Shown: positions 1 to 11,776 of the stretch, one piece after another
How positions within the stretch are numbered: the first letter of the stretch is position 1
How the letters are laid out: each line of letters starts with the position of its first letter
NCBI GenBank assembly: GCA_964246015.1
Contig: CAXTPG010000031.1
Span: 1-43,514 of the forward strand
Direction: 5' to 3'
DNA length: 43,514 bases
Origin: JBBROS01 sp964246015
GTDB taxonomy: Bacteria; Pseudomonadota; Alphaproteobacteria; Acetobacterales; Acetobacteraceae
Made by a program: the position numbers and the translations under genes
Notes under the pieces: model-generated
What the model was told of the DNA's origin: nothing
Seen by the model: only the letters and a program-made list of their open reading frames with translations
Databases searched by the model: none

Positions 1-1499
1 AGGGTGGGGTTGCAGGCGGCGCCGGAGGTGAACTGGCTGCCGTCGGAGACGAACAGGTTCTTCACGTCGTGGGTTTGCCCCCATTTGTTGACCACGCCGT
101 CGCGCGCCTTCTCGCTCATGCGGTTGGTGCCCAGGTTGTGGGTGCTGGGGTAGGGCGTCGTGTGGAAGACGCGGGTGGCGCCGACGGCCTCATAGACGGC
201 GGCGCCCTGCTTGTAGCCGTGGGCGCGCATGGCGAGGTCGTTGGGATGGTCGTCGAAGTGGACGCTGGCGACCGGCATGCCCGCCTTGTCCTTTGCGGCC
301 GGGTCTAGGGTGATGCGGTTGGTTTCGCGGGGCATGTCTTCGCCGACGAGCCACATGCCGGCCATGTTGGGGTAGCCGTCGAGGGCCGAGGTGAAGCTGC
401 GGCCCCAGGCGCCGGGATCGAGGAAGGCGGCCATGAAGGGGAGGCCGAGGGAGAGGGTTTCCATCTCGTAGCCGCCGACGAAGCCGCGTTTCGTGTCGTG
501 CCTGGCTTCGTCGCGGATGATGCCGGCCATGGTCGTGCCGCGGTACATGTGGACCGGGCGCTCGAACGTTGCGTAGACGCTGCCGGTCATGTGGCGCATG
601 TAGTTCCGGCCGACCTGGCCGGAGGTGTTGGCGAGGCCGTCGGGGAACATCGCGGACGCGGAGTTGAGCAGCAGGCGCGGGCTTTCGAGCGAGTTGCCGG
701 CGACGGCGACGATGCGGGCCTTCTGGCGCTGGATGGCGCCTTTCGCGTCGGCGTAGAGGACGCCGGTGACCTTTCCGGCCGCGTCGTGCTCGATCTTCAC
801 GACCATGCTGCCGGGGCGGACCTCGAGATTGCCGGTCGCCTCGCCCTTGGGGATTTCGGCCACGAGGGTGGACCATTTGGCGCCGGACTTGCAGCCCTGG
901 AAGCAGAAGCCGATCTGCTGGCAGGCGCCGCGGCCGTCGCGGGGCTGGCTGTTGATGGCCATGTTGCCGCTGTGGAAGTCGGTGTAGCCGAGCTTTTTCG
1001 CGCCGGCGGCGAGCACCTTGTAGTTGTTGTTGCCGGGCAGGCGGGGGATGCCGTTGGTGCCGGTGACGCCCATCTTGTCCTCGGCCTTCGTGTAGTAGGG
1101 GTCGAGCTCGGACAGGGTTATGGGCCAGTCCTGCAGGTTGGCGCCGGGCATGGCGCCGTAGGTGGTGCGGGTCTTGAACTCGTGGTCCTGGAAGCGGAGG
1201 GATGCGCCGGCCCAGTGGGTGGTGGAGCCGCCGACGGCTTTCACGATCCAGGCGGGGAGGTTGGCGAAGTCGCGCGCGACCCGCCAGGAGCCGGAGGTGG
1301 TGCGCATGTCGGTCCAGGCGAGCTGGGTGAAGCTTTCCCACTCGTCGTTGACGAAGTCCTGGGTTTCGATGCGGGCGCCGGCTTCCAGGATGACGGTCTT
1401 GATGCCGCGCTGGGCGAGTTCGTTGCCGAGGGTGCCGCCGCCGGCGCCGGAGCCCACGATGACGACGAGGCTGTCGTCGTTGAGGTCGAATGTGGCCAT
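1..1499 (-). CDS. GMC-family FAD oxidoreductase, gluconate 2-dehydrogenase flavoprotein type (3' end cut)
   Basis: Large flavoprotein subunit of a membrane or periplasmic sugar/alcohol dehydrogenase. It probably oxidises a polyol or sugar acid and passes electrons to the cytochrome c encoded just upstream. About 499 residues are visible from the ATG at 1499; the last few dozen lie beyond position 1. The N-terminus has a Rossmann FAD motif (VGSGAGGGTLGNELAQRG, about residues 15-32), then GGSTTHWAG, and near the cut the GMC C-terminal signatures HNLGTNRMS and NLFVSDGSQF. It has no signal peptide of its own. In the FAD glucose, fructose and gluconate dehydrogenases the flavoprotein is exported as a complex with a TAT-signal small subunit, and such a subunit lies 13 bp upstream. 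The substrate cannot be told from the sequence. Confidence 0.92.
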   Translation of the reverse strand, partial: MATFDLNDDSLVVIVGSGAGGGTLGNELAQRGIKTVILEAGARIETQDFVNDEWESFTQLAWTDMRTTSGSWRVARDFANLPAWIVKAVGGSTTHWAGASLRFQDHEFKTRTTYGAMPGANLQDWPITLSELDPYYTKAEDKMGVTGTNGIPRLPGNNNYKVLAAGAKKLGYTDFHSGNMAINSQPRDGRGACQQIGFCFQGCKSGAKWSTLVAEIPKGEATGNLEVRPGSMVVKIEHDAAGKVTGVLYADAKGAIQRQKARIVAVAGNSLESPRLLLNSASAMFPDGLANTSGQVGRNYMRHMTGSVYATFERPVHMYRGTTMAGIIRDEARHDTKRGFVGGYEMETLSLGLPFMAAFLDPGAWGRSFTSALDGYPNMAGMWLVGEDMPRETNRITLDPAAKDKAGMPVASVHFDDHPNDLAMRAHGYKQGAAVYEAVGATRVFHTTPYPSTHNLGTNRMSEKARDGVVNKWGQTHDVKNLFVSDGSQFTSGAACNPT

Positions 1500-1512
1500 G
1501 ATCGTTTCCCCT

Positions 1513-2061
1513 TCAGGCCGTGGGCAGCCAGTTGATGTCGTCGAAGCCGCGGGCGAGGTAGCCGCCGTGTTCGGCGGAGGAGCCCTCGTACCCGAACTTC
1601 GGCCATAGCTCCGGCTGGTTGTAGAAGGAGACGACCAGGTCGCCCCGGAGCTTGGTGAAGAAGGGCGTGCGCTCGATGGATCGGAGGATGAGGACGCGGT
1701 CGGCCTCCCAGTTGACGGCGAGGTAGTTGGCGGCCTTGAAGCGGTCGGCGGCCTCGGCATCGAGGCGTGCTGCGCCGGTTTCCCACATGGCTTTCTTGGC
1801 CGGGTCCTTGGCGGCGGCGGCGTCGTAGGGGGTGACGGCGGCGATGTAGAAGCGGTCGGCGACGTGGTCGTGGGGGAAGATGTCGCGGGCGGCCTTTGCG
1901 AGGGTCGCCATGGTTTGCGGCGAGAGCGTTTTGGCGGATTGCGCCCAGGCGGATTCGGGGGTGAAGGCCGAGCCCAGGATTGCGGCCGCGACGGGTGCGG
2001 TGGCGGAGCGTTGCAGGAAGCCGCGGCGGCCGATTTGTGAACGTCGATCGATCTCTCTCAT
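1513..2061 (-). CDS. Gluconate 2-dehydrogenase subunit 3 family protein (TAT-exported small subunit)
   Basis: Small (gamma) subunit, 182 aa, of a gluconate/fructose/glucose-dehydrogenase-type complex. The N-terminus is a clear twin-arginine signal: RRGFLQRS at about residues 12-19, a hydrophobic Ala-rich stretch, and an AWA cleavage site near residue 40. The body (PQTMATLAKAARDIFPHDHVADRFY) matches the subunit 3 family, which chaperones the flavoprotein through the TAT system. The gene ends 13 bp before the GMC flavoprotein start, so the two are almost certainly co-transcribed. Start chosen at ATG 2061, which gives the complete signal peptide. Confidence 0.9.
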   Translation of the reverse strand: MREIDRRSQIGRRGFLQRSATAPVAAAILGSAFTPESAWAQSAKTLSPQTMATLAKAARDIFPHDHVADRFYIAAVTPYDAAAAKDPAKKAMWETGAARLDAEAADRFKAANYLAVNWEADRVLILRSIERTPFFTKLRGDLVVSFYNQPELWPKFGYEGSSAEHGGYLARGFDDINWLPTA

Positions 2062-2093
2062 GGCGGGGTTCCTCCGGTTCTTGTCGTTGGGGC

Positions 2094-2489
2094 TCAGCGG
2101 TAGCGGCCGTTTTTCTGCAGGACCTCGATGCGGTAGCCGTCGGGGTCGGTGACGAAGAAGAACTTGGCGAGGAGCGCGCCGTCCTTGTGGAACTCCTTCA
2201 CGGGGCCGGGGGCGAGGTGGTCGGCTTCGAAGCGGCGGTGCTCGGCGTCCAGGTCGTCGACGACGAAGGCGAGGTGGCCGTATGCGGTACCGAGGGCGTA
2301 GGGCTCGGTGCGGTCGTGGTTGATCGTCAGTTCGAGTTCGAAGTCGTCGTCCGGGGTTTTAAGGTAGAGGAGCGTGAAGGTTTCGAAAGCGAGGCGGGTG
2401 GCGGTCAGCATGCCGAAGGCACGGGCGTAGAAGTCGATGGAGCGGGCTTCGTCACGCACGCGAAGCATGGTGTGGATGGGTTTGGCCAT
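2094..2489 (-). CDS. VOC-family glyoxalase-like protein (lactoylglutathione lyase type)
   Basis: 131-aa single-domain glyoxalase/bleomycin-resistance fold (MLRVRDEARSIDFYARAFGM, DFELELTINHD, GHLAFVVDDLDA, VTDPDGYRIEVLQ). The beta-alpha-beta-beta-beta repeats and the metal-ligand positions resemble GloA, including a His at the start, Glu in ELEL, His in GHLAF and Glu in IEVLQ, so methylglyoxal/glutathione chemistry is plausible. The start ATG at 2489 shares one base with the stop codon of the upstream cytochrome c gene (TGATG), indicating translational coupling. A glyoxalase inside a dehydrogenase operon is odd. It may detoxify a reactive carbonyl product of that dehydrogenase, which is inference. 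Confidence 0.88.
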   Translation of the reverse strand: MAKPIHTMLRVRDEARSIDFYARAFGMLTATRLAFETFTLLYLKTPDDDFELELTINHDRTEPYALGTAYGHLAFVVDDLDAEHRRFEADHLAPGPVKEFHKDGALLAKFFFVTDPDGYRIEVLQKNGRYR

Positions 2490-2857
2490 CAGTTCTGGTC
2501 CTTGAGCCATTCGATGATGGTTCGGCGGGTGTCGGGGTTGGCCTGGCGGTAGGCCATGGTGGACCCGGCGATCAGGGCCTGCGGGTTGGCGAGGTAGGCG
2601 TCGAGGGAGGCTTCGTCCCAGGTGATGCCGGAGGTCGCGTAGCTGGCGGAGTATCTGAAGCCGGGCACGGCGCCGGCGGGGCGGCCGATGATGCCCCAGA
2701 GGTTGGGGCCCTGGCGCGTTTCGTTGGCGGGTTTGGCGATATGGCAGGTGCCGCATTGGCGGGCGAACAGCACGGCCGGGGCGGGCTGGGCACGGGCGGG
2801 CATGGATTGAGCGCCGAGGGGCAATCCCGCGAGCAATGCCGCGGTCGCGTATCGCAT
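2489..2857 (-). CDS. Mono-haem c-type cytochrome
   Basis: 122-aa periplasmic cytochrome c. It has a Sec-type signal (residues 1-23, ending ARA-QP), one haem-binding CGTCH at about residues 35-39, a class I-like core (GPNLWGIIGRPAG, GFRYSASY) and a distal Met ligand probably in AGSTMAY. The Shine-Dalgarno GGGAGGA lies 7 nt upstream of ATG 2857. As first gene before the VOC protein, subunit 3 and flavoprotein, it is the likely electron acceptor of the dehydrogenase. Classic three-subunit gluconate or fructose dehydrogenases use a larger tri-haem cytochrome, so this complex is a reduced version. Confidence 0.93.
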   Translation of the reverse strand: MRYATAALLAGLPLGAQSMPARAQPAPAVLFARQCGTCHIAKPANETRQGPNLWGIIGRPAGAVPGFRYSASYATSGITWDEASLDAYLANPQALIAGSTMAYRQANPDTRRTIIEWLKDQN

Positions 2858-2929
2858 CCGTGTCTCCTCCCGCGGGGTCTATCGCCCCATGGGATCAGGC
2901 TAGGGAGGCGGCGGGGCGAGGCGGTAGTA

Positions 2930-3262
2930 TCAGGCTACGACAGCGAGCGATTTTTCCGCGCGGAGGGTGGCGAGGCGGGCAGCGACCTGCGTGGCGTGCA
3001 GATCCTGGTGGCGGAGGTAATGGAGGCAGGTGACGCGGAGGAAGGAGGCGAGGTTGCCGATCTCGTCCTGCCGGCTGAGGACCTCGTCGTGCAGGACGCC
3101 GATGAAGCGGGCGACGGACAGTTCCTCCTTGCGGGCGATTTCCTCGAGCGTGTCCCAGAAGGCGGCTTCGAGGCGGATGGAGGTGGCGTGGCCGTGGAGG
3201 CGGATGGGCCGGGTTTCGGCGGCGTAGGTGGCCGGGTCCTGCGTTCGGAACAGGTTGCACAT
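2930..3262 (-). CDS. Ribbon-helix-helix domain protein (RHH_4 type)
   Basis: 110-aa protein whose centre (HGHATSIRLEAAFWDTLEEIARKEELSVARFIGVLHDEV, about residues 25-63) matches the RHH_4 ribbon-helix-helix family of probable DNA-binding dimers common in Rhodospirillales. The strand segment TSIRLE would contact DNA and the following helices would form the dimer. The C-terminus is a helical region of unknown role. Start chosen at ATG 3262, which has GGGAGG about 10 nt upstream; an in-frame start further out exists but has no such site. It lies 72 bp upstream of the cytochrome gene on the same strand, so it could regulate that operon, but nothing in the sequence proves this. Confidence 0.8.
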   Translation of the reverse strand: MCNLFRTQDPATYAAETRPIRLHGHATSIRLEAAFWDTLEEIARKEELSVARFIGVLHDEVLSRQDEIGNLASFLRVTCLHYLRHQDLHATQVAARLATLRAEKSLAVVA

Positions 3263-3380
3263 GGGTCCGCTGCCTCCCGCGGGTTCGATTATGGGGAGGA
3301 TGTGGCGCGGGCGGGGCGGATGCAAGGAATCTGGTTTTCCTTGCGGCGGAACCGCGCCTTCGTTCGGGGTGGGCGGCGGG

Positions 3381-3413
3381 CCCTCACCCAGCCGTCTCCC
3401 GAGGGGAGAGGGC
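3381..3413. repeat. Interspersed repeat family C (GC-rich palindrome at a gene end)
   Basis: A 33-bp element of the widespread CCCTCACCC...TCTCCC-GAG-GGGAGAGGGC type. The inner hairpin TCTCCC/GGGAGA (3395-3400 and 3404-3409) has a 3-nt loop. Read on the minus strand it encodes the last nine residues (ALSPRETAG) and the TGA stop of the amine oxidase gene. Peptides of the form LSPRExxG are the usual read-through of this element, so the repeat has been incorporated into the 3' end of that gene. Confidence 0.7.
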
Positions 3414-4640
3414 TTTGATCAGGCGTTCTGCCGCCTCGATCCCGCTGAGGTAGGCGCCGCCGACGGTGCCGGCGAGGCCGTCGGTGCGGAGGGCTTCGCC
3501 GGCGAAGAGGAGGCGTTCGGCGGGGAAGGCGGCGGCGAGGGTTGCGCGCCGGGGGGCGTCGCCGGGGCCGGCATAGGCGTATGCGCCGCGGGTGAGGGGG
3601 TCCGTGCCCCAGGTTGTGACGACGGGGGCGGGGCCGAGGCTGCGCAGGGCGTCGTGGCCCAGGGCGCGGGCGAGTTCGGTGCGGGCCAGGTGTTCGGCGG
3701 CGTGGGGGTCGTGGGCGACGGACCAGGCGGTGCTGCCGCCCATGAAGCCGACCAGGTGGGCGCGGCCCTGGGGCCAGGCGTTGAAGGTCATGCGGCCCTC
3801 GCGGTCGACGACCAAGGTGCCGGGATCGAGGCCCAGGCGGTCCGGCCCGGCGGCGTGGAAGGCGACCTTGCTCAGTAGGCCCATGGGGAGAGCGTGGAAG
3901 GCGGCTTCGATGTCCGGAGGCAAAGGCGGATCGAAGCGGATGGCGCCGCTGGCCAGCACGCCGGTGGAGGCGGTGACGATCGCGGCGCGGGCGTGGATTA
4001 CGCCGCGGGGGGTTTCGACGTGAACGCCGGGGCCGGACCAGCCGATGCGGGTGGCGGGGGTGCCGAGCGTGGCTTGTGTGGCGAGGCGGCGGGCGAGGAA
4101 GGCGCCCACGCCTTGGGCGGGCACCATGTTGCGGCCCTGGAGCCGGTTGCGGTGCCAGTCCAGCAGGCCCAGGCGGTCGGCGTCGGCGGCGGCGATGATG
4201 GGGCCTTCCCAGAGGGCGATCAGCTTCGACCATGGGTCGTGCGCCATGGGGGCCATGGCGGCGGCGAGGGTGGTGTCGGGGCCGGCGAGGGCGGCGGCTG
4301 CCACCTGGTCGAGGCGGCGGTCGGCCTCGTCGTAGGCGGCGTGGTCGGCCGGGGTGGCGGGGCGGCCGTCGATGGAGAGGCGCTCGGCGCGGCCGTCGGA
4401 GGCGGTCAGTTGGTCCTCGGGCGTCGCGAGGGGTACGAGCGGGTTGCGGTCGGCGTCGTGGAGCCAGGTGGCGCCGTGGTCGAAGGGGTCGGGGCCGATG
4501 AGGGTGGTCCAGGCGCGGCCGCCGATGCGGGGGGCGGCCTCGATGAGGGTGACGGGGACGTGGTGGGCGCGGAGGTGGCGGGCGGCGGCGAGGCCTGCGA
4601 CGCCGGCGCCGACGACGATGATGGGGAGGTCCCGATCCAT
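3384..4640 (-). CDS. FAD-dependent amine oxidase family protein
   Basis: 418-aa flavin amine oxidase (monoamine/polyamine oxidase fold). The N-terminal dinucleotide site VVGAGVAGLAAARHL (residues 9-23) is followed by the family signature EAAPRIGGRAWT (34-45), then DHGATWLH. The C-terminus carries the second FAD-contact region GEALRTDGLAGTVGGAYLSGIEAAERLI. It probably deaminates an amine or oxidises an amino-group substrate in the cytosol; the substrate is unknown. The last nine residues and stop come from repeat family C. The start at ATG 4640 is only 39 bp from the divergent ATG of the solute-binding protein gene, so the two share a very short promoter region. Confidence 0.9.
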   Translation of the reverse strand: MDRDLPIIVVGAGVAGLAAARHLRAHHVPVTLIEAAPRIGGRAWTTLIGPDPFDHGATWLHDADRNPLVPLATPEDQLTASDGRAERLSIDGRPATPADHAAYDEADRRLDQVAAAALAGPDTTLAAAMAPMAHDPWSKLIALWEGPIIAAADADRLGLLDWHRNRLQGRNMVPAQGVGAFLARRLATQATLGTPATRIGWSGPGVHVETPRGVIHARAAIVTASTGVLASGAIRFDPPLPPDIEAAFHALPMGLLSKVAFHAAGPDRLGLDPGTLVVDREGRMTFNAWPQGRAHLVGFMGGSTAWSVAHDPHAAEHLARTELARALGHDALRSLGPAPVVTTWGTDPLTRGAYAYAGPGDAPRRATLAAAFPAERLLFAGEALRTDGLAGTVGGAYLSGIEAAERLIKALSPRETAG

Positions 4641-4679
4641 GGTATCCTGCCTGCCACAACCCGGCCGGGAGGACCACCC

Positions 4680-6311
4680 ATGCGTCGACGCAGCCTGATC
4701 GCGGCTCCCCTTGTCCTGGCCGTCCCGGGTGTCGCGCAGCAGGTGGGCGCGCAGCAGGTGGGGGCGCAGCAGGCGGGGGCGCAGCAGGCGGGGGCGCAGC
4801 AGGCGGGGCCGGACATCACGATCGGGTTCTCGACCAACGTGACGTCGGTCGATCCGCATTTCCACAACGCGCATCCGAACCGGACGTTCTCGGTGCATCT
4901 GTTCGACCGGCTGGTGCAGCAGGACCCTCGGCAGAGGGTGATCCCGTGCCTGGCGACGGCGTGGCGGGCGGTCGATGCGACGACGTGGGAGTTCCTGCTG
5001 CGGCCGGGCGTGCGGTTCCATGACGGGCAGGCGTTCGGGGCGGAGGACGTGCTGGCGAGCCTGCGGCGGGCGGGAAACGTGCCGAACAGCCCGTCTTCGT
5101 TCGGGATCTACACGAAGCCGATCGTGGAGGCGTGGTCGCCGGACCCCGGCCGGATCCTGCTGCGGACGGCGTCGCCGTATCCGCTGCTGCCGATCGACCT
5201 GACGAACGTCAACATCGTGTCGCGGCGGTTCGAGACCGCCAGCACGGCCGACTTCAACCAGGGGCGGGCGGCGATCGGGACCGGGCCGTTCCGCTTCGTG
5301 TCATGGCTGCCGAACGAGCGGCTGGAGCTGGCACGGAACGAGGATTACTGGGCGGGCGCCCCGGCCTGGCGGCGGGCGAGCCTCAGGATCATCCCGAATG
5401 ACGGGGCGCGGGTGGCGAGCCTGCTGGCGCGGGACGTCGACGTCGTCGACGTCGTGCCCATCGCGGATGTGGAGCGGTTGCAGGCGGACCCGGGGCTGCA
5501 CCTGGAGCGGAGCCAGACGACGCGCCTGATCTATGGCGTGATGGACCATCATCGGGACGTGTCGCCGTATGTGCGCGGGACGGATGGGCAGCCGCTTTCG
5601 CGCAACCCGTTCCGGGACCGGCGGGTGCGGCACGCGCTGTCGATGGCGATCAACCGGGATGCGCTGACGGCGCGGGTGCTGCATGGGATGGCGACGCCGG
5701 CGGGGGACGTGATCCCGGCCGGGTTCTTCGGGTCCACGCCGGACCGGCGGCCGGTGGCGTATGATCCGGACGGGGCGAAGCGGCTGCTGGCGGAGGCCGG
5801 GTATCCGCAGGGATTCCAGGTGACGATGCATGGGCCGAGCGGGGCGTTCTCGTCCGACGCGGCGGTGGCGCAGGCGGTGGCGCAGATGTTCACGCGGGTG
5901 GGGGTGAAGACGGAGCTGGAGCTGCTGCCGTGGTCGAACCTGGTGGCGCGGGGGTCGCGGCTGGAGCTGTCGTTGTTCCTGACGCCGGCGGGGGCGCCGA
6001 CAGGCGAGGCTTCGATCCAGTTGCGGATGCTGATGGCGACGTTCGACGCCGCGTCGGGGTTGGGGACGCTGAACCGGGGGCGGTATTCGAACCCGGCCTA
6101 TGACGCGTTGCTGGCGGCGGCGATGACGGAGATGGATGACGGGCGGCGGGAGGCGGCGTTCCGGGCCGTGGCGGCGCTGGGGCTGGACGACGACGCCATC
6201 CTGCCGGTGTATTTCCAGGTGAACGCGGTGGGGGTTCGGAAGGGGGTCGCATACGTGCCGCGGACGGACGAGCAGATCTGGGCGCACGAGTTGCGGCCGG
6301 TCAGTTCCTAG
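4680..6311 (+). CDS. ABC transporter family 5 solute-binding protein (peptide/nickel/opine type)
   Basis: 543-aa periplasmic substrate-binding protein. After the signal peptide (MRRRSLIAAPLVLAVPGVAQ) comes a low-complexity linker of five AQQ(V/A)G units, then a full SBP_bac_5 domain: DPHFHNAHPNRTFSVHLFDRLV, LRPGVRFHDGQAFGAEDVLAS, GTGPFRFVSW, NPFRDRRVRHALSMAINRD and YDPDGAKRLLAEAGYP. It would deliver oligopeptides or a similar ligand to an ABC importer, but no permease or ATPase genes are in this window, so it is an orphan here. GGAGG lies 7 nt upstream of ATG 4680. Its 3' end overlaps the convergent hydrolase gene by 11 bp. Confidence 0.93.
   Translation: MRRRSLIAAPLVLAVPGVAQQVGAQQVGAQQAGAQQAGAQQAGPDITIGFSTNVTSVDPHFHNAHPNRTFSVHLFDRLVQQDPRQRVIPCLATAWRAVDATTWEFLLRPGVRFHDGQAFGAEDVLASLRRAGNVPNSPSSFGIYTKPIVEAWSPDPGRILLRTASPYPLLPIDLTNVNIVSRRFETASTADFNQGRAAIGTGPFRFVSWLPNERLELARNEDYWAGAPAWRRASLRIIPNDGARVASLLARDVDVVDVVPIADVERLQADPGLHLERSQTTRLIYGVMDHHRDVSPYVRGTDGQPLSRNPFRDRRVRHALSMAINRDALTARVLHGMATPAGDVIPAGFFGSTPDRRPVAYDPDGAKRLLAEAGYPQGFQVTMHGPSGAFSSDAAVAQAVAQMFTRVGVKTELELLPWSNLVARGSRLELSLFLTPAGAPTGEASIQLRMLMATFDAASGLGTLNRGRYSNPAYDALLAAAMTEMDDGRREAAFRAVAALGLDDDAILPVYFQVNAVGVRKGVAYVPRTDEQIWAHELRPVSS
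4734..4808 (+). repeat. 15-bp tandem repeat, five copies, in the SBP signal/linker region
   Basis: Five in-frame units of GCGCAGCAGGNGGGN encode AQQVG, AQQVG, AQQAG, AQQAG, AQQAG. The last three copies are nearly identical, as expected of recent slippage. Because the unit is 15 bp, copy-number change alters linker length by five residues without a frameshift. Confidence 0.95.
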
Positions 6312-7401
6312 CGGCGCAGAACTCCAGGAGAAGGCGCGCGACGTCGGCCGGCCGCTCCTGCTGGACCCAGTGCCCGGCGCCGTCCAGCAGATGCACGGCA
6401 TCCATTCGGGGGCAGGCTTGGCGCATGGCTGCGATAACGCCGGGGGTCTGGTAGGTGCCCCAGTCGGCGGCGCCGGCGATGAAGCGGGCGGGGATGTCGA
6501 TGGTTCGGCCGGCGAAGAGCGACAGCTCCTGCGCGTGGCGGCCGGTGGTGCGGCCGCGATACCAGTTGAGCCCACCCTGGAAGCCGGTGCGGGCGTATTC
6601 GGCGGCGTAGACGGCCAGTTCCGCATCGGGGAGCCAACGGCAGGCGGCGATCTGGGCCGGGGTGGGCATCGCGGGGGCCACGGCCTGCGCCATCGTCTGC
6701 CCGGCGGGCATGACGTAGTAGGCGGGAAGGGTCCCGAGCTGGGTGGCGGCGATGGGGTGGGGGGCGTTGCCGGGCCAATCGGCGCTTTTCATGTGGTAGT
6801 AGGCGCGCAGGAAGGCGTGGAGGCCTTGCGGCGGGGCGCGCATCTCGGCTTCGGCCGGGCGGGTGCTGTAGTACCATTGGTAGTGCTGCCGGGGCGGGTC
6901 CAGCCGGGCCAGGGTGGCGGGCGTGTCGGGCGGGGGCGGGACGGGCAGGGACGGTGGCCCGGCGAAGGGTGCGCTCATGAGCACCAGGCGGCGGAAGAGG
7001 TCGGGGCGGGCGAGCGCGCATGCGGCGGCGACGCTGGACCCGGCATCGTGGCCGACCAGCATCGCGGCGTGGTCGCGTCCCAGGGCGGCGAGAAGGCCCA
7101 GCGCGTCGCGGACGTGGTTCAGCAGGCCGAAGGGGGCGAGGTCGGTGTCGTAGGCCGCGTCCCAGCCGGTAGTGCGTCCGAAGCCGCGCAGGTCGGGGGC
7201 GACGACGCGGTATCCGGCGGCGGCGAGGGGCGGCATGACGTGGCGCCAGGAGTAGGCGAGTTCCGGGAAGCCGTGGAGGAGCAGGATGAGGGGGTGCGCG
7301 GGGTCGCCGGCTTCGAGGACGTGGACGCGGAGGCTGTTCACGCCGTCGATGCAGCGGGCGGTGACGCACGGGGGAAGGAGGGTGTGGTGGAGAGGGGACA
7401 T
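6301..7401 (-). CDS. Epoxide hydrolase-like alpha/beta hydrolase
   Basis: 366-aa alpha/beta-hydrolase. Oxyanion motif HGFPE is at residues 43-47 and the nucleophile elbow is GHDAGS with Asp119, the aspartate used by epoxide hydrolases and haloalkane dehalogenases instead of serine. A C-terminal DGAGHWVQQERP supplies the catalytic His. HGFPE plus GHDxG is characteristic of soluble epoxide hydrolases, so water addition to an epoxide is the likely reaction; dehalogenase activity is an alternative. The ATG at 7401 lies 10 nt after the 3' end of tRNA-Thr, and its Shine-Dalgarno AGGAG begins on the tRNA discriminator base, so the mRNA is probably produced from a tRNA-containing transcript. Confidence 0.88.
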   Translation of the reverse strand: MSPLHHTLLPPCVTARCIDGVNSLRVHVLEAGDPAHPLILLLHGFPELAYSWRHVMPPLAAAGYRVVAPDLRGFGRTTGWDAAYDTDLAPFGLLNHVRDALGLLAALGRDHAAMLVGHDAGSSVAAACALARPDLFRRLVLMSAPFAGPPSLPVPPPPDTPATLARLDPPRQHYQWYYSTRPAEAEMRAPPQGLHAFLRAYYHMKSADWPGNAPHPIAATQLGTLPAYYVMPAGQTMAQAVAPAMPTPAQIAACRWLPDAELAVYAAEYARTGFQGGLNWYRGRTTGRHAQELSLFAGRTIDIPARFIAGAADWGTYQTPGVIAAMRQACPRMDAVHLLDGAGHWVQQERPADVARLLLEFCAARN

Positions 7402-7411
7402 CGGGGGCTCC

Positions 7412-7483
<72 letters not shown>

Positions 7484-7574
7484 GTGGGCCGTGTCCCTTG
7501 GCGGGGGAGACTTCCGACTTTCCGGCGGCGCTTTCAAGCCCCAACCTGGGTGCCTTCGATTCGCCGGGTGAAGC

Positions 7575-11636
<4,062 letters not shown>

Positions 11637-11664
11637 CGCTCGCAAACCTGTCCGCCGCGTGTCA

Positions 11665-11681
11665 TCGGGTTCATGACCCGA
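11665..11681. terminator. Short hairpin between the methylase and degP genes
   Basis: Inverted repeat TCGGGT-TCATG-ACCCGA, 6-bp stem and 5-nt loop, 29 bp after the methylase stop and about 95 bp before the protease start. It could be a weak terminator or an operator for the protease gene. There is no T-tract. Confidence 0.3.
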
Positions 11682-11776
11682 ACGTCACCGCCGCGAAACG
11701 GCCCCGTAGGGTGCGGCGTCCCATGTTGGCCGTCATGCGAGGCCCGTCGGCCCCGCGACCCGAAGGAGCATACCCC

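Noticed and set aside
498..1535. A plus-strand open frame over the GMC gene
   Set aside because: The minus strand encodes a complete set of GMC signatures here. The plus frame gives Gly/Ala/Val-rich shadow protein.
4232..4501. Small Arg/Gly-rich open frames over the amine oxidase
   Set aside because: They have no ribosome-binding sites or family features and lie wholly inside a real gene on the other strand.
7484..7574. A possible small gene or riboswitch between tRNA-Thr and the methylase
   Set aside because: The 91-bp gap shows no start with a ribosome-binding site and no stable structured RNA that I can draw.
11665..11776. Sigma-32 or sigma-E promoter for the HtrA protease
   Set aside because: No pair of boxes with proper spacing could be recognised in the gap.
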